The notes: generated from the letters alone by a model not told the origin. Shown: positions 25,034 to 36,361, numbered from the stretch's first letter. The stretch: DNA of 64,000 nucleotides from Acidobacteriota bacterium (GCA_020199775.1 JAIVJZ010000007.1:103801-167800), one strand, 5' to 3'. Program-made: numbers and translations.

Positions 25034-27484
25034 CTATTCGTATCTGAGAGCCACCATCGGATCGACCCTCGTCGCGCGGCGCGCGGGGATGTAGCAGGCG
25101 AGCGTCGCCACGCCCGCCAGCAGCAACGTGATCCCCACGAACGTCAACGGGTCGGTCGCGCCGACGCCGTAGAGCAAGCTCGACATGAGCCGGGTTAGAG
25201 CGAACGCGGCACTGAGCCCGACCACGCAGCCGACGAGCAGGAGGATCATGCCCTGCCACAGAACCAGCTTGATGATGTCGCCCGTCTGCGCGCCGAGCGC
25301 CATCCGAACCCCGATCTCGTGTGTCCGCCGCGCAACCGCGTAGGACATCACGCCGTAGAGACCGACGGCGGCCAGCAGCAACGCCGCCACGCCGAAGACG
25401 CTGAGCAACACGGCGATCATCGTGTCGGAGGATAAGGCGTCGGCAAGGTGCGCGGAGAAGGTGTTGACCTGAAACAGCGTCAGGTTCTTGTTGAGACTCT
25501 TCAACTCGGCGCGCACCGACGGCAGCACCGCCGACGGGTCGCCGTCCGTGCGCACGAAGAGCGTCAACGCTTCCCTGCTCCCTTGCGCGAGCGGCGTGTA
25601 GAAAAACGGCAACGGCTCTTCGCGCAAAGCCCGGTACTTGGCATCCTTCACGACGCCGACCACCTCTAAATAAGGCCCCTCCGAATCTGACCTCAAACGC
25701 TTGCCCACCGGACTCGCGCCGGGAAAATACCGCCGCGCGAATTCTTCGTTGATGATGACGACGCCGGGAGCATTCGCCGTGTCAGCCGCGCCGAAGTCGC
25801 GACCTTGTACGAGCGGGATGCCTATCGTCTTGAAATAGTTGGGGCTCACGATGTTGGTGTTGAGTTCCGTGTCCTCGTTGGGCTTGGGTTGATAGCCTTC
25901 GACGTAGACGTTCGTGCGCATCCCGCCGCCGCTGATGGGCACGATGTAGGCCAGCGCGACGGAGCGCACGCCGGGCAGCGCGCCCACTTGCTCCTGCACC
26001 CCGCGATAGAAAATCTCTTCCTCTTCGCGCTTCATTTTCACCCCGCGCGCCTCCATCCGCATGAGCAGCACGTTCTCCGCGTTGAAGCCCGGGTCGGCCG
26101 TCGAAGCGGCGCGCAGGCTGCGCATGAACAGCCCGGCGCAGATGAGCAGGATGAGCGACAACGCGACCTGCAAGACGACGAGCGCGTTACGCATCCCGAA
26201 CCGCCCGAACCCGTGCACCTCCGGCGCGCCCGTGTCGTCCTTCAAAGCCGACAGTAAATTTTGACGCGAGGCTTGCAGCGCGGGCGCCAGGCCGAACACG
26301 ATGCCGGTCAACAAAGAGAGGCCGAGCGTGAAGCCGAGCACGCGCCAATCGACGCTCAAATCAAGGCCGCTCGCCTCTTCGGAGGGGAAAAATTTCGGCA
26401 GGAAATCTGAAGTCCAGAGCGTCAACAGGAGTCCGAGAAGGCCGCCGAGGATGGCGAGACACATGCTCTCGGTCAGCAATTGCTGGATCAGGCGCAGGCG
26501 TCCAGAACCGAGCGCGAGCCTGATCGCGATCTCGCGTCGCCGCACGGAGGCGCGCGCCAGCAACAAGTTTGCCACATTGGCGCAGGCGATCAGGAGCACC
26601 AGCCCGACCATCAACATCAGCATCCCTGACACCCCGATGATGGTCTTCCGCTGCTTGTGGCCCAAGCGCGTTTGACGGGCGACGGTGATGGGTCGCGGCT
26701 CGTCGGGACGTGCGAGTGTGCCCCGGTTCGTTTCGGGGTAATCCTGCGCCAGCCGCGCGGCGATGGCCGTGAGTTGCGCGTTGGCCTCTTCGATGGTCGC
26801 CCCGCCCTTGAGCCGCCCGACCAACGTCAGGCTGCGATTGCCACGCGCGCTCGGATTATTCGGCGGCGGCGGCATCGGCTGCCAGAACTCCGGCGACGAT
26901 CCGATGTGTAAGCCGCGAAAGCTCTCCGCCACGACGCCGACAACCGTATGCGCCCGCCCGTCGAGACTGATCGTGCGATTGACGATGGCCGGCTCCGAGT
27001 TGAACCGACGCTGCCAGAGGTTATGACTGATGACGATGACGGGATCACCGCCCGCCGCGACCTCGTCTTCCGGCAAAAGTGTGCGGCCTGCGGAGACCCC
27101 GACGCCCAACACTTTGAAATAGTTTCCCGTCACAGACGCACCGCGCAGTCGTTCGGGTTCGTCGCTTTCCGTCAAACTCACTGTGGTGTTTTGATAGGCC
27201 GCGAGACCCTCGAAGGCGTGCGCCCCGTCACGAAAAGAGATGTAGTCGGGATAGGACGAAGTGCCGTAAAGGCCGCTGCTGAAATCGCTCGTGTAAACGG
27301 CCGCCAGCCTCTCCGGCGATTCGACGCCGACGAGCGGCCTGAGCAACATCCCGTTAATCAGGCTGAAGATCGTCGTGTTCGCGCCGATGCCCAGAGCCAG
27401 CACCGCGACCGCCACCACCGTGAAGCCCGGGGTCTTGCCCAACATTCGCGCGCCGTAACGCAAGTCTTGCCACAGTGTTCCCAT
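25034..27484 (-). CDS. MacB/FtsX-type ABC permease
   Basis: An 816-residue permease with two duplicated FtsX halves, the acidobacterial orphan-permease form that lacks its own ATPase. Each half has one N-terminal TM helix ([30 protein letters not shown]) or a TM bundle, a large MacB-like periplasmic domain (about 45-240 and 470-650) and three C-terminal helices. The end [12 protein letters not shown] is the typical PM-ALR motif. It would couple ATP hydrolysis by a partner ATPase to periplasmic export through a mechanotransmission mechanism. GAGGAGG lies just before the tandem ATGs; the second, at 27484, has the better spacing. Confidence 0.9.
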   Translation of the reverse strand: MGTLWQDLRYGARMLGKTPGFTVVAVAVLALGIGANTTIFSLINGMLLRPLVGVESPERLAAVYTSDFSSGLYGTSSYPDYISFRDGAHAFEGLAAYQNTTVSLTESDEPERLRGASVTGNYFKVLGVGVSAGRTLLPEDEVAAGGDPVIVISHNLWQRRFNSEPAIVNRTISLDGRAHTVVGVVAESFRGLHIGSSPEFWQPMPPPPNNPSARGNRSLTLVGRLKGGATIEEANAQLTAIAARLAQDYPETNRGTLARPDEPRPITVARQTRLGHKQRKTIIGVSGMLMLMVGLVLLIACANVANLLLARASVRRREIAIRLALGSGRLRLIQQLLTESMCLAILGGLLGLLLTLWTSDFLPKFFPSEEASGLDLSVDWRVLGFTLGLSLLTGIVFGLAPALQASRQNLLSALKDDTGAPEVHGFGRFGMRNALVVLQVALSLILLICAGLFMRSLRAASTADPGFNAENVLLMRMEARGVKMKREEEEIFYRGVQEQVGALPGVRSVALAYIVPISGGGMRTNVYVEGYQPKPNEDTELNTNIVSPNYFKTIGIPLVQGRDFGAADTANAPGVVIINEEFARRYFPGASPVGKRLRSDSEGPYLEVVGVVKDAKYRALREEPLPFFYTPLAQGSREALTLFVRTDGDPSAVLPSVRAELKSLNKNLTLFQVNTFSAHLADALSSDTMIAVLLSVFGVAALLLAAVGLYGVMSYAVARRTHEIGVRMALGAQTGDIIKLVLWQGMILLLVGCVVGLSAAFALTRLMSSLLYGVGATDPLTFVGITLLLAGVATLACYIPARRATRVDPMVALRYE

Positions 27485-27503
27485 CATACCTCCTCGAATT
27501 GCC

Positions 27504-29930
27504 TCATTCGTATCTGAGAGCCACCATCGGATCAACCCTCGTCGCGCGTCGGGCGGGGATGTAGTTCGCCGCGAAGGAAACCAAAAGGAGCAGTAAAGAG
27601 ATCAGGACGAAAGTCACGGGGTCGCTCGCGCTGACGCCGTAGAGCATGACCGTCAAGCCCTTCATCAACCAGTAGGAGGCGACGAGGCCGATGGCGATGC
27701 CGATGAACGCGAGCAGCATCCCTTGCCGCACGACCATGCGCTGGATGTCGTGCGGACTCGCGCCGAGCGCCATGCGGACGCCGATCTCGTGCGTGCGTTG
27801 CGTCACCGCGTAAGACATCACGGCGTAGATGCCGACTGATGCGAGCACGAGCGCGATGAACGCGAAGACGCCAAGCATGCCCATCGTCACGCGCTGCGGC
27901 GCGAGCGATTCGGAGACCACCCGCTGCATCGTGCGCGCGTTGAAGACCGGCTGCTCGGGGTCTATCTCTCCGATCTCGCGCTGCACCGCGCCGCCGAGTT
28001 GCGCGGGGTCGCCCGCGGCGCGCACCACGATGCTCATCGTGTGCCACGGCTGCTGCGCGAGCGGCGTGTAGACTTCCGGCCTGATCTCTTCGATCAGAGA
28101 CTCGTGCTTGATGTTGCCGGCGACCCCGATGATCTCGTAGTGGTCGGATTCATCATCGCCGCCGAAATTGAGGCGTTGCCCGATGGGGTCTGTGTCCGCG
28201 AAATGCCTGGCGGCGAGTTCTTCGTTGATGATGATGACTTTCGTCGCGTCGGCGCGGTCGGTCGGCGCGATGTGGCGGCCGCGACGCAGGGGGATGCCCA
28301 ACGCATCGAGGTAGTGCGGGCTGACGACGCGGAAGTTCGCCTGCGGTTCGCGCCCCTGCTCCGGCGCGGGACGCCCGACGACCGAGAAGGCCGAGTCCGT
28401 GTTGCTACGAGAGAGCGGAATGATGTTGACCGCGCCCGCCTGTTGCACGCCGGGCAAGGCCGCGATGCGTTCGAGCGCGTGAGTGTAGAAATTCGCGCGG
28501 GCGGCTTCCTCCGCATACTTCGCGTGCGGGAGCGCAACGTCCAATACGAGCACGCTCTCCGGTTTGAAGCCGGGTTCGACCCGCAACATTTCGTAGAAGC
28601 TCTGGATCATCAGACCCGCGCCGATCAAGAGCGTCAAAGAGATCGCCACTTCCGCGATGACGAGCGCGCCGCGCAGGCGGTTACGGCCGAGGCCACCGCC
28701 CGAGGTGCGCCCGCCGTCTTTGAGCGCTTCGTTGAAGTCGGTCTTGGTCGCTTGCAGCGCGGGCGCGAGGCCGAACACGATGCCGGTCAAAAGCGAGACG
28801 CCGAGGGTGAACCAAAAGACCTGTGCGTCGATCCCGACGTTCTTCCACCCCGGCAGGTAGCGCGAGAGGCTGGCGGGGATGCCCGCCTTGAGCAGGTCAA
28901 CACCCCACACGGCGAAGAGCAGTCCGAGCGCGCCGCCGAAGAGCGCCATGAGCACGCTCTCCGTCAACAACTGCCGGATCAGGCGGAAGCGTCCCGCGCC
29001 CAGAGCCATGCGGATCGCGATCTCCCTCTGGCGCGAGGCCGCGCGCACGAGCAGCAGGTTGGCGACGTTGGCGCACGCTAAGAGCAACACGAAACACGCC
29101 GCACCGAGCAACACGATCAGGCCGGGGCGCGGCCCGCGCACGTAGGAAGCTTTCAGCGATTCGACGCCGATGGTGCGGTTGCTGTTGGTTTCGGGATATT
29201 GAGCTTCGAGTCGGCCGGCGATGGCGGCAAGTTCGGCGTCGGCCTGCGCGTAGGTGACGCCCGGCTTGAGTCGTCCCATGGCGCGCACGTAATGGTTGCC
29301 GCGTTCCGCCCTCACCTTGTCGGTGATGGTGAACGGGATCAGGATGTCGTTGCCGGTCGGCGGGAAATTGAAATCCTCCGGCATGATGCCGACCACCGTG
29401 TAAGGCTGGCCGTTCAGTTTCAACGTGCGGTTGACGATTGAAGAATCCATGGCGTAGCGGCGACGCCAGAAGTCGTGCGTGAGGATGACGACCTTGTCGC
29501 GCCCGTCCTGTTCCTCTTCCGGCGTGAACGTTCGTCCCAGAGCGGCGGGCGCGCCGAGCGCGTCGAACATCGTGGGCGAGACGGCGGCCACTTCCAACCG
29601 CTCCGGCTTGTCGCCTTCGGTGAGGTTGAGGGAGTTGTTGTTGTAGATCGAGAGGTGCGAGAAGGTCGTGTTCTGCTCGCGGACGGCGAGGTAGTTGGGG
29701 GGCGCGAGCGAATTTCTGTAGCGGGTGTTCGGCGGCCGCTCCCACAGGACGACGAGGCTTTCAGGATCGGGGAAACTGAAGGGTTTGATCAGGAGCGCGT
29801 TGAACGCGCTGAAGATCGTCGTGTTCGCCCCAATGCCCAAAGCCAGCGCGACGACGGCCACCGACGTGAAGCCCAGATTCTTCCATAAAATCCGTAGCGC
29901 GTAGCGCAAATCCTGCAAGACGGTTCCCAT
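27504..29930 (-). CDS. MacB/FtsX-type ABC permease
   Basis: An 808-residue paralogue with the same plan: LQDLRYALRILWKNLGFTSV at the start, a MacB-like periplasmic domain, three central TM helices with [16 protein letters not shown], a second half, then [17 protein letters not shown] and the ending [17 protein letters not shown] nine bases before the ATG at 29930 supports the start. It is 19 bp upstream of the next permease gene and presumably in the same transcript. Substrate unknown. Confidence 0.9.
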   Translation of the reverse strand: MGTVLQDLRYALRILWKNLGFTSVAVVALALGIGANTTIFSAFNALLIKPFSFPDPESLVVLWERPPNTRYRNSLAPPNYLAVREQNTTFSHLSIYNNNSLNLTEGDKPERLEVAAVSPTMFDALGAPAALGRTFTPEEEQDGRDKVVILTHDFWRRRYAMDSSIVNRTLKLNGQPYTVVGIMPEDFNFPPTGNDILIPFTITDKVRAERGNHYVRAMGRLKPGVTYAQADAELAAIAGRLEAQYPETNSNRTIGVESLKASYVRGPRPGLIVLLGAACFVLLLACANVANLLLVRAASRQREIAIRMALGAGRFRLIRQLLTESVLMALFGGALGLLFAVWGVDLLKAGIPASLSRYLPGWKNVGIDAQVFWFTLGVSLLTGIVFGLAPALQATKTDFNEALKDGGRTSGGGLGRNRLRGALVIAEVAISLTLLIGAGLMIQSFYEMLRVEPGFKPESVLVLDVALPHAKYAEEAARANFYTHALERIAALPGVQQAGAVNIIPLSRSNTDSAFSVVGRPAPEQGREPQANFRVVSPHYLDALGIPLRRGRHIAPTDRADATKVIIINEELAARHFADTDPIGQRLNFGGDDESDHYEIIGVAGNIKHESLIEEIRPEVYTPLAQQPWHTMSIVVRAAGDPAQLGGAVQREIGEIDPEQPVFNARTMQRVVSESLAPQRVTMGMLGVFAFIALVLASVGIYAVMSYAVTQRTHEIGVRMALGASPHDIQRMVVRQGMLLAFIGIAIGLVASYWLMKGLTVMLYGVSASDPVTFVLISLLLLLVSFAANYIPARRATRVDPMVALRYE

Positions 29931-29991
29931 GTACAACTCTCCTGACAGACGGCGCGCGAGGCCGCTTCCATAAACGGCCTGTGCCGCCAAG

Positions 29992-30789
29992 CTACTCGTA
30001 TCTGAGCGCGATCATGGGATCAACCTTGGTCGCTTTGCGCGCGGGGATAAGACAGGCCAAGAGCGCGACCATCGCGAGCAGGACGGAGACGCCACCGTAA
30101 GTGAGCGGGTCTGTAGCAGACACGCCGTAGAGCAGGCTCGCCATCAGCCGCGTCAACACGAACGCCCCGGCGAGGCCGATGGCGACGCCGATGAAGGCCG
30201 GTTTCATGCCCTGCAAGACGACCATCCTGAGCACGTCGCGGCGTCCCGCGCCGAGCGCCATGCGGATACCGATCTCGTGCGTGCGTTGCGTCACCGAATA
30301 GGCCATCACGCCGTAGATGCCGATGGCGGCGAGCAGGTTGCGCACGCGCTGGCGACCCGCGCCCGCCGACGTGCGACCGCCGTCTTTAAGCGTCTCGTTC
30401 AGGTTCGACTTCGAGGCTTGCAGCGCGGGCGCGAGGCCGAACAGCAAGCCTGTCAGGACGGAGACGACTTCGCCGACTCCGGTCAACACATAATTTGCGC
30501 TGCGGAAGGCGGCGATCTCCTCCATCGTCTGCTGCTGCGCGTGCCAGTCGGTGAAGTTGGGGTAGGAGACCGGCATCTCCGGCACTTGCTGCGACCATTC
30601 GCCGCTGTAGACGATGCGCTCGCCGTTCGGATAGGGGAGCGGGCGCAGCAGCACCGTGTTGACGACGCTGAAGATGGCCGTGTTTGCCCCGATCCCTAAG
30701 GCCAGCGCGAGCACCGTGATCAGCGTGAAGCCCGGATTCTTCAAGAGCATCCGAAAGCCGTAGCGAACGTCCTGCCAAAACGTATTCAT
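29992..30789 (-). CDS. MacB/FtsX-type permease reduced by two in-frame deletions
   Basis: A 265-residue remnant of an ~810-residue permease with no stop or frameshift. Residues 1-~105 match the start of a full paralogue up to the first part of the periplasmic domain. The sequence then jumps at GVGEVVSV to the segment [20 protein letters not shown], normally near residue 360, and jumps again at RQRVRNLL to [20 protein letters not shown], normally near 700. The C-terminus is complete ([12 protein letters not shown]). About 550 residues are missing in all. It may be a decaying gene, a functional mini-permease, or an assembly artefact from paralogue collapse. Confidence 0.75.
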   Translation of the reverse strand: MNTFWQDVRYGFRMLLKNPGFTLITVLALALGIGANTAIFSVVNTVLLRPLPYPNGERIVYSGEWSQQVPEMPVSYPNFTDWHAQQQTMEEIAAFRSANYVLTGVGEVVSVLTGLLFGLAPALQASKSNLNETLKDGGRTSAGAGRQRVRNLLAAIGIYGVMAYSVTQRTHEIGIRMALGAGRRDVLRMVVLQGMKPAFIGVAIGLAGAFVLTRLMASLLYGVSATDPLTYGGVSVLLAMVALLACLIPARKATKVDPMIALRYE

Positions 30790-30800
30790 GGGAACGCCTC

Positions 30801-30879
30801 AATGAATTTTGGAATGTGGGTGGCGGATTAAAAGAGGACGCGCCCTTCGCCACCCGGCATTCCCCGCCCATCATTCATT
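30801..30879. repeat. nested hairpin between two permease genes
   Basis: Paired segments: AATGAAT (30801) with ATTCATT (30873), GGAATG (30811) with CATTCC (30858), and GGGTGGCG (30818) with CGCCACCC (30848). The hairpin lies in the operon gap and just overlaps the permease stop, with no T run beyond it, so processing or partial attenuation is more likely than full termination. Confidence 0.7.
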
Positions 30880-33317
30880 TCTTAACGCCACCATCGGATC
30901 GACTTTCATCGCGCGGCGCGTGGGGATGTAGCAGGCCAGCAGCGCGACGCCCGTCAGCAGCAGCGACAGGCCGACGAAGGTGACGGGATCGGTCGCGCTG
31001 ACGCCGAACAGCAAGCTCGACATGACGCGGGTTAAAGCGAACGACGCGGCCAGCCCGAGCGCGATCCCGACGAGGGTCAGGAGGAAGCCGCGCCCGAGGA
31101 TCAGTTTGAGCACGTCGCGGGTCTGCGCGCCGAGGGCGATGCGGATACCGAGTTCGTGCGTGCGCTGCGTGACCGAATAGGACATCACGCCGTAGATGCC
31201 GATGGCGGCGAGGACGAGAGCGAGACCGGCGAAGATGGTCAGCAGCAGCGTCCCGAAGCGGCTGCGCGCCGTCAACTCGTCGATCCAACTCTGCATCGTC
31301 CGCACGTCGGCGATGGGCTGATCTCTGTCAATCGCCTGAATCTCGCGCCGGACGGCGGCGGCCAAATTCATGGGGTCGCCGTTCGTGCGCACGACGTGCG
31401 TCATCTCCGAATAGACGAGTTGCGGGTGCGTCCAGTAGACCATCGGGTGCGACGGCCCTTCCAGCGTCTTGTACTTCGCGTCGGCCACCACCCCGATGAT
31501 CTCCATCGGTTGCGGGTCGGGCATCATCTGCACCTTGAGGTATTGCCCCAGCGGATTTTGGCCGGGGAAATGTTGCCGCGCCATCGTCTCGTTGATGATG
31601 ATGGTGCGCCGGTCTTCCTTCGCCTCCTGTTCGGTGAACCCGCGGCCGCTGAGCACCGGAATCCCTATCGCCTGAAAATAGTTCTCGTCCGTGACGCGCA
31701 CATCGGTGGAGAGTTCTTCGCCCGGCGGCGGGGCGGGACGCCCTTCGATCCAGAAAGAGGTGCGCGCTCCGAGGTTGCCGCCGAAGGGCAGCGCGCTCAC
31801 GGCTCCCACCCCGCGCACGTCGGGTAAGGTTTTGAGCCGCTCCAGAACCTGCCGGTGGAAGGCGACGACCTGATTATCCTCTGGGTATTTCGACTCCGGG
31901 ACGGTCACGCGCAGCGTCAGCAAATTCTCGGTCTTAAAGCCGGGATCAACCGCTTGCAGGCGCAGGAAACTCTTGATCATCAGCGTGGAGCCGATCAACA
32001 GCACGAGCGCGAGCGCGACCTGCGCCACGACGAACACGCTGCTCAAGCGCCGGCTGCGACGGCTGCTCATGTTGCTCTTGCCGGTCTCTTTGAGAGTTTC
32101 GTTGAGATTCAGACGCGTCGCTTCGAGCGCGGGGGCTAACCCGAAAACGACGCCGGTCAGCATCGAAATCCCAAAGGTGAAGACGAGCACGGGCATGCTG
32201 AGGCCGATCTTCTCCGCCCCCAGCATGTTGGGCGGGCTGAGCGCGACGAGCGCATCCACGCCCCACAGTGCGATGAGCAATCCGAGCGCGCCGCCGAGTA
32301 TTGAGAGCAACACGCTCTCGGTCAGCAACTGCCTCACGATGCGCCAGCGTCCCGCGCCGAGCGCGGTACGGATGGAGAATTCGCTCTGACGACCGGCCGC
32401 CCGCGCCAGCATCAGGTTCGCCACGTTGGCGCACGCGATGAGCAACACGAACCCGACCGCGCCGAGCAGCACGTAGAGCGCGAGCTTGATCTCGCCCGCC
32501 AGTTGCTCGCGCACGGGCACGACGTGGACGCCCATGTTGGTGTTGAATTGTGCGTACTGTTTTTCGAGACGGCCGGCAATCGTGGACATCTCGACTTGCG
32601 CCTGTTCTGGCGTGACGCCCGGCTTGAGACGCCCGGCCACGGTGATGAAGCGTCCTCTCCCCTTGGTCGGGCCGCTCATGACCGACGCGAAATTGGTCGG
32701 CGTCCATATCTCCGCGGCCTTGCCGGTGCGCGAGCCTTCTTTCATGAAAAACTTGAAGCCCTGCGGCATCACGCCGAGAACGGTCACAGCCTCGCCGTTG
32801 AGGCTGATTTTTTTGCCGACGATGTCGGCCACGCCGCCGAAGCGTCTCTGCCACAGGCCGTGGCTGATCACGACCACGTCGTTGCGCCCCGGCTCGGCCT
32901 CTTCCTTCGTGTAGACCCGGCCGAGCGCGGGCTCCGTGCCGAGCAGCGTCAGGAGATTGCCGCTCGTCACCTGCGCCGGAATCTCCTCCGGGTTGCCTTC
33001 GCCCGTCAGGTTGAAAGCCGCATCGTAAAAGGCGGCCATCTCCTGAAAGCTGTTCGACTGCTGCTGCCAATCAAAAAAGTTGGCGGCCGAGACAACGTTA
33101 TTGCGCCCGCCTCGTGCGCGGTTTTGCTCCCACACGATCATCAACTGGCCGGAGTCGCGATAGGGCAAATCGCGCAGCAGCACCGCGTTGACGACGCTGA
33201 AGATGGCCGTGTTCGCCCCGATCCCCAGGGCGAGCGCGGCCAGCGCAACGAGCGTAAACATCGGAGTCTTCGACAGGGTGCGCAACCCGTAGCGCACATC
33301 CTGCCAGAAGTTTCCCA

Positions 33318-33318
<1 letters not shown>
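30871..33318 (-). CDS. MacB/FtsX-type ABC permease
   Basis: An 815-residue permease with both FtsX halves. The N-terminal helix is [20 protein letters not shown]; the central bundle carries [17 protein letters not shown]; the C-terminal half has [18 protein letters not shown] and ends [12 protein letters not shown]. Its ATG overlaps the stop of the upstream ATPase as TGATG, so ATPase and this permease are translationally coupled and almost certainly form the transporter core. The other permeases downstream probably share the same ATPase. Confidence 0.93.
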
Positions 33319-34070
<752 letters not shown>

Positions 34071-34080
34071 AATTTTTTGA

Positions 34081-34159
34081 GTGGCGCGCGACAGTTGACG
34101 GGTGACAAGATCAAACAGCAATATTTCAACTCGTCACCCGTCACCTGCTCACGCGCCAC
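34081..34159. repeat. word-repeat two-tier hairpin (GTGACGGGTGAC)
   Basis: Outer arms GTGGCGCG (34081-34088) and CGCGCCAC (34152-34159); inner arms TGACGGGTGAC (34096-34106) and GTCACCCGTCA (34133-34143), all perfect. It fills the gap between the adaptor stop and the ATPase start within one operon and ends 11 bp before the ATPase ATG, so it may hide or expose that start. Confidence 0.8.
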
Positions 34160-34170
34160 TAATCCTTTCT

Positions 34171-35427
34171 TTAGTTAAGTCGTATGCGGTTAAAGGCGTC
34201 CCACTGGGAGGTGTCTGAGAGGATCACCTGATCGCCTTCCTGTAAACCTTCCAAGACTTCGATGGTGTTGACGGAACTGCGGCCGAGTTTGACTTGGACG
34301 CGCGTGGCAAACTGCCCCCCGGGTTCGAGTTTGAACATCCCGACGCTTGATTGCGACTGGCCGAAGGCCGGGCGCGCGACGTAAAGAATGTTGTCGAGAC
34401 GTTCGAGTTCAATCGTGCCGTCAACGCTCAGATCGGGTCGCGCGCCTTGCGGCAGCGGCGCGTCGAGCGCAACGTCGATGGTGACTGTGCTGTTTTGCGA
34501 GGCCGGATCGATGCGCACGACGTGGCCGGGGATGATGCCGTTGCGCGTGTCGACGCTCGCCTGTTGGCCGAGCGTGATGTCTTTGGCCTGCGTCTCGGCG
34601 ATGCGGAGTTCGGCCTTCAAATTCTGCGGCTCGACGACGCGCGCGAGGTTCGTCCCCGGCTGCACCTGCTGGCCGACTTCGACCTGCATCTGTTGCAGCA
34701 CGCCGTTCGTCCCGGCCAGCACGCGCAGGGTCGCCACCTGCGTCCGCCTGAGTTCGAGTTGCGCCTTGAGTTGATTGATGCGCGCCGCCTGCGAGGCGAG
34801 TTGCGCCTGCGCGGACTTCGACGTGCCTTGCAGACGCTTCTGCTCGATGGAGTAGCGGTTGGCTAAATCGGCCACGCGCACGCGCGAGAGCTTGAGATTG
34901 ATGGCGGGGATCAAACCGTCCTTGGCGAGTTGTTCGTCGGTGTCGGATTGCAGTTTCGCCTGCTGGTATTCGGACTGCACGGTGGCGGCGGCGGCCTGCT
35001 GGCTCATGCGCTCGCTCTCCAGCCGCGCGCGGATGTTGTTGTAGTCGGCCTCGGCCGCGCGCAACTGGTATTCGATGTCAACCGTGCCCTGCTGCAACTC
35101 CGGGTTGCTCAACTCGATCAAGACCGTGCCCGCCGTCACTTCCGTGCCCGGCTGGACGAGCACGCGCTCGACGCGTCCCTGTGTCGCCGCCGCGATGACA
35201 CGGATGTCTTGCGGCACGAGCGTGCCCATGCCGCGCACCTGCCGGAGCATCTGGCCGCGCTTCACCGTGTCGATCAACGTGGTCGAACGCTCGACGCTCG
35301 GCGCGGCGGGCTTCATGCGCGACACGCCCAGAGTGATCGCCGTCACCGCGATGATGGCGACAACGGCGTAGAGAACAATGCGCACGCGCTTCTTGCGTGC
35401 CGTAGATTTACCGCGGGGAACATCCAT
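34171..35427 (-). CDS. HlyD/MacA-type periplasmic adaptor
   Basis: A 418-residue adaptor. A basic N-terminus precedes one TM anchor (IVLYAVVAIIAVTAITLGV, about 17-35). The barrel-sandwich half-motif is GRVERVLVQPGTEVTAGTVLIEL, followed by a long coiled-coil hairpin (about 115-240) rich in Gln/Ala/Glu, the second half-motif GVLQQMQVEVGQQVQPGTNLARV, and beta-barrel domains at the end. It links the inner-membrane ABC permeases to an outer-membrane channel; no TolC gene is in the window. AAGGAA lies before the ATG. A sigma-54-like promoter lies about 50 bp upstream. Confidence 0.92.
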   Translation of the reverse strand: MDVPRGKSTARKKRVRIVLYAVVAIIAVTAITLGVSRMKPAAPSVERSTTLIDTVKRGQMLRQVRGMGTLVPQDIRVIAAATQGRVERVLVQPGTEVTAGTVLIELSNPELQQGTVDIEYQLRAAEADYNNIRARLESERMSQQAAAATVQSEYQQAKLQSDTDEQLAKDGLIPAINLKLSRVRVADLANRYSIEQKRLQGTSKSAQAQLASQAARINQLKAQLELRRTQVATLRVLAGTNGVLQQMQVEVGQQVQPGTNLARVVEPQNLKAELRIAETQAKDITLGQQASVDTRNGIIPGHVVRIDPASQNSTVTIDVALDAPLPQGARPDLSVDGTIELERLDNILYVARPAFGQSQSSVGMFKLEPGGQFATRVQVKLGRSSVNTIEVLEGLQEGDQVILSDTSQWDAFNRIRLN

Positions 35428-35472
35428 ATCAATATATTCCTTCCTGCCAGAACCGGCGTTGCCCCGAGCTTA

Positions 35473-35488
35473 AGCGAAAGGCATGCCA
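35473..35488 (-). promoter_or_regulatory. sigma-54-like -24/-12 promoter of the export locus
   Basis: Minus strand TTGGCATGCCTTTCGCTT has GG and GC exactly 10 bp apart and matches TGGCACG-N4-TTGCW except at two positions. The start point would fall near 35462, about 35 bp before the adaptor ATG. A sigma-54 activator gene is encoded 11.5 kb away. Confidence 0.5.
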
Positions 35489-35698
35489 ACCCTCACAGCC
35501 CCGAATTCCCCATGTTTTCGCGCCATTTCGCGCTCGACGCGCCGCACTTCCGCGACTCAATTTCCCAATATCGAAATCAACCCTGCCAATTTCGCAATGC
35601 TGTTTGCGGTTTAGGGAGGCGCGCCGTAGACCGAACTGTCCGGCTTTTTTAACCCGCGTTCCCAGACCCGAAACGCGCACTTTGAAGATTCCGCTCTA

Positions 35699-36361
35699 CT
35701 ATTTTACCACCCACCCGTCGGCGAGTTGTACGACGCGATTGCCGTACTGCGCGTTTTGTTCGGAGTGCGTGACCTGAATGATGGTCGTGCCTTCGTCGTT
35801 GAGACGCTTGAAGAGTTTCATGATCTCGCGTCCCTGACTGGAATGCAGATTCCCGGTCGGCTCGTCGGCGAGCAGCAACTGGGGGTTCGAGATGACGGCG
35901 CGCGCCACGGCCACCAACTGCTGTTGCCCGCCCGACAACTGGTGCGGGTACAAATCCTTCTTCCCCACGATCTGGAAACGGTCGAGCACGTCGGCCACCA
36001 TCGATTGCCGGTCGCCCTTCTTGACATCCTTGTAAGAGAGCGGCATGTCCAGATTTTCGTAAACGGTCAGATGGTCAAGCAGGTGATAGCTCTGGAAGAC
36101 GAAGCCGATGTAGCGTTTGTTCAGTTCGGCGCGTTCTTTCTTTCCGAGCCGGTGGACAGCCGTGTCCCAGAGATAATATTCGCCCGTCCACGCGGCGTCG
36201 AACATACCGAGGATGTTCAAGAGCGTCGATTTGCCCGCGCCCGACGGCCCCATGATCGACACGAACTCGCCCTCGCGCACGTCCATATCGACGCGCCGCA
36301 GCACGTAAGTTTTATTCACGCCCTGCTCGTAAACTTTTTCGATGTTGCGCAAACTGATCAT
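35699..36361 (-). CDS. ABC transporter ATPase, MacB/LolD-type
   Basis: A 220-residue ATPase: Walker A GPSGAGKST (about 40-48), Q-loop FVFQSYHLL, signature LSGGQQQLVAVARA, Walker B LLADEPTGNLH and switch His in QVTHSEQNA. The Walker B is followed by NLH in place of the usual NLD, and the signature has QQQL where most have QQQR. It ends 271 bp before the adaptor gene, which has its own promoter candidate, so it may be expressed separately or be a second ATPase for the set of permeases. Confidence 0.92.
   Translation of the reverse strand: MISLRNIEKVYEQGVNKTYVLRRVDMDVREGEFVSIMGPSGAGKSTLLNILGMFDAAWTGEYYLWDTAVHRLGKKERAELNKRYIGFVFQSYHLLDHLTVYENLDMPLSYKDVKKGDRQSMVADVLDRFQIVGKKDLYPHQLSGGQQQLVAVARAVISNPQLLLADEPTGNLHSSQGREIMKLFKRLNDEGTTIIQVTHSEQNAQYGNRVVQLADGWVVK

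Noticed and set aside
35429..35680. 83-residue minus-strand frame upstream of the adaptor gene
   Set aside because: It covers the sigma-54-like promoter, has no family resemblance and a very basic, low-quality composition.
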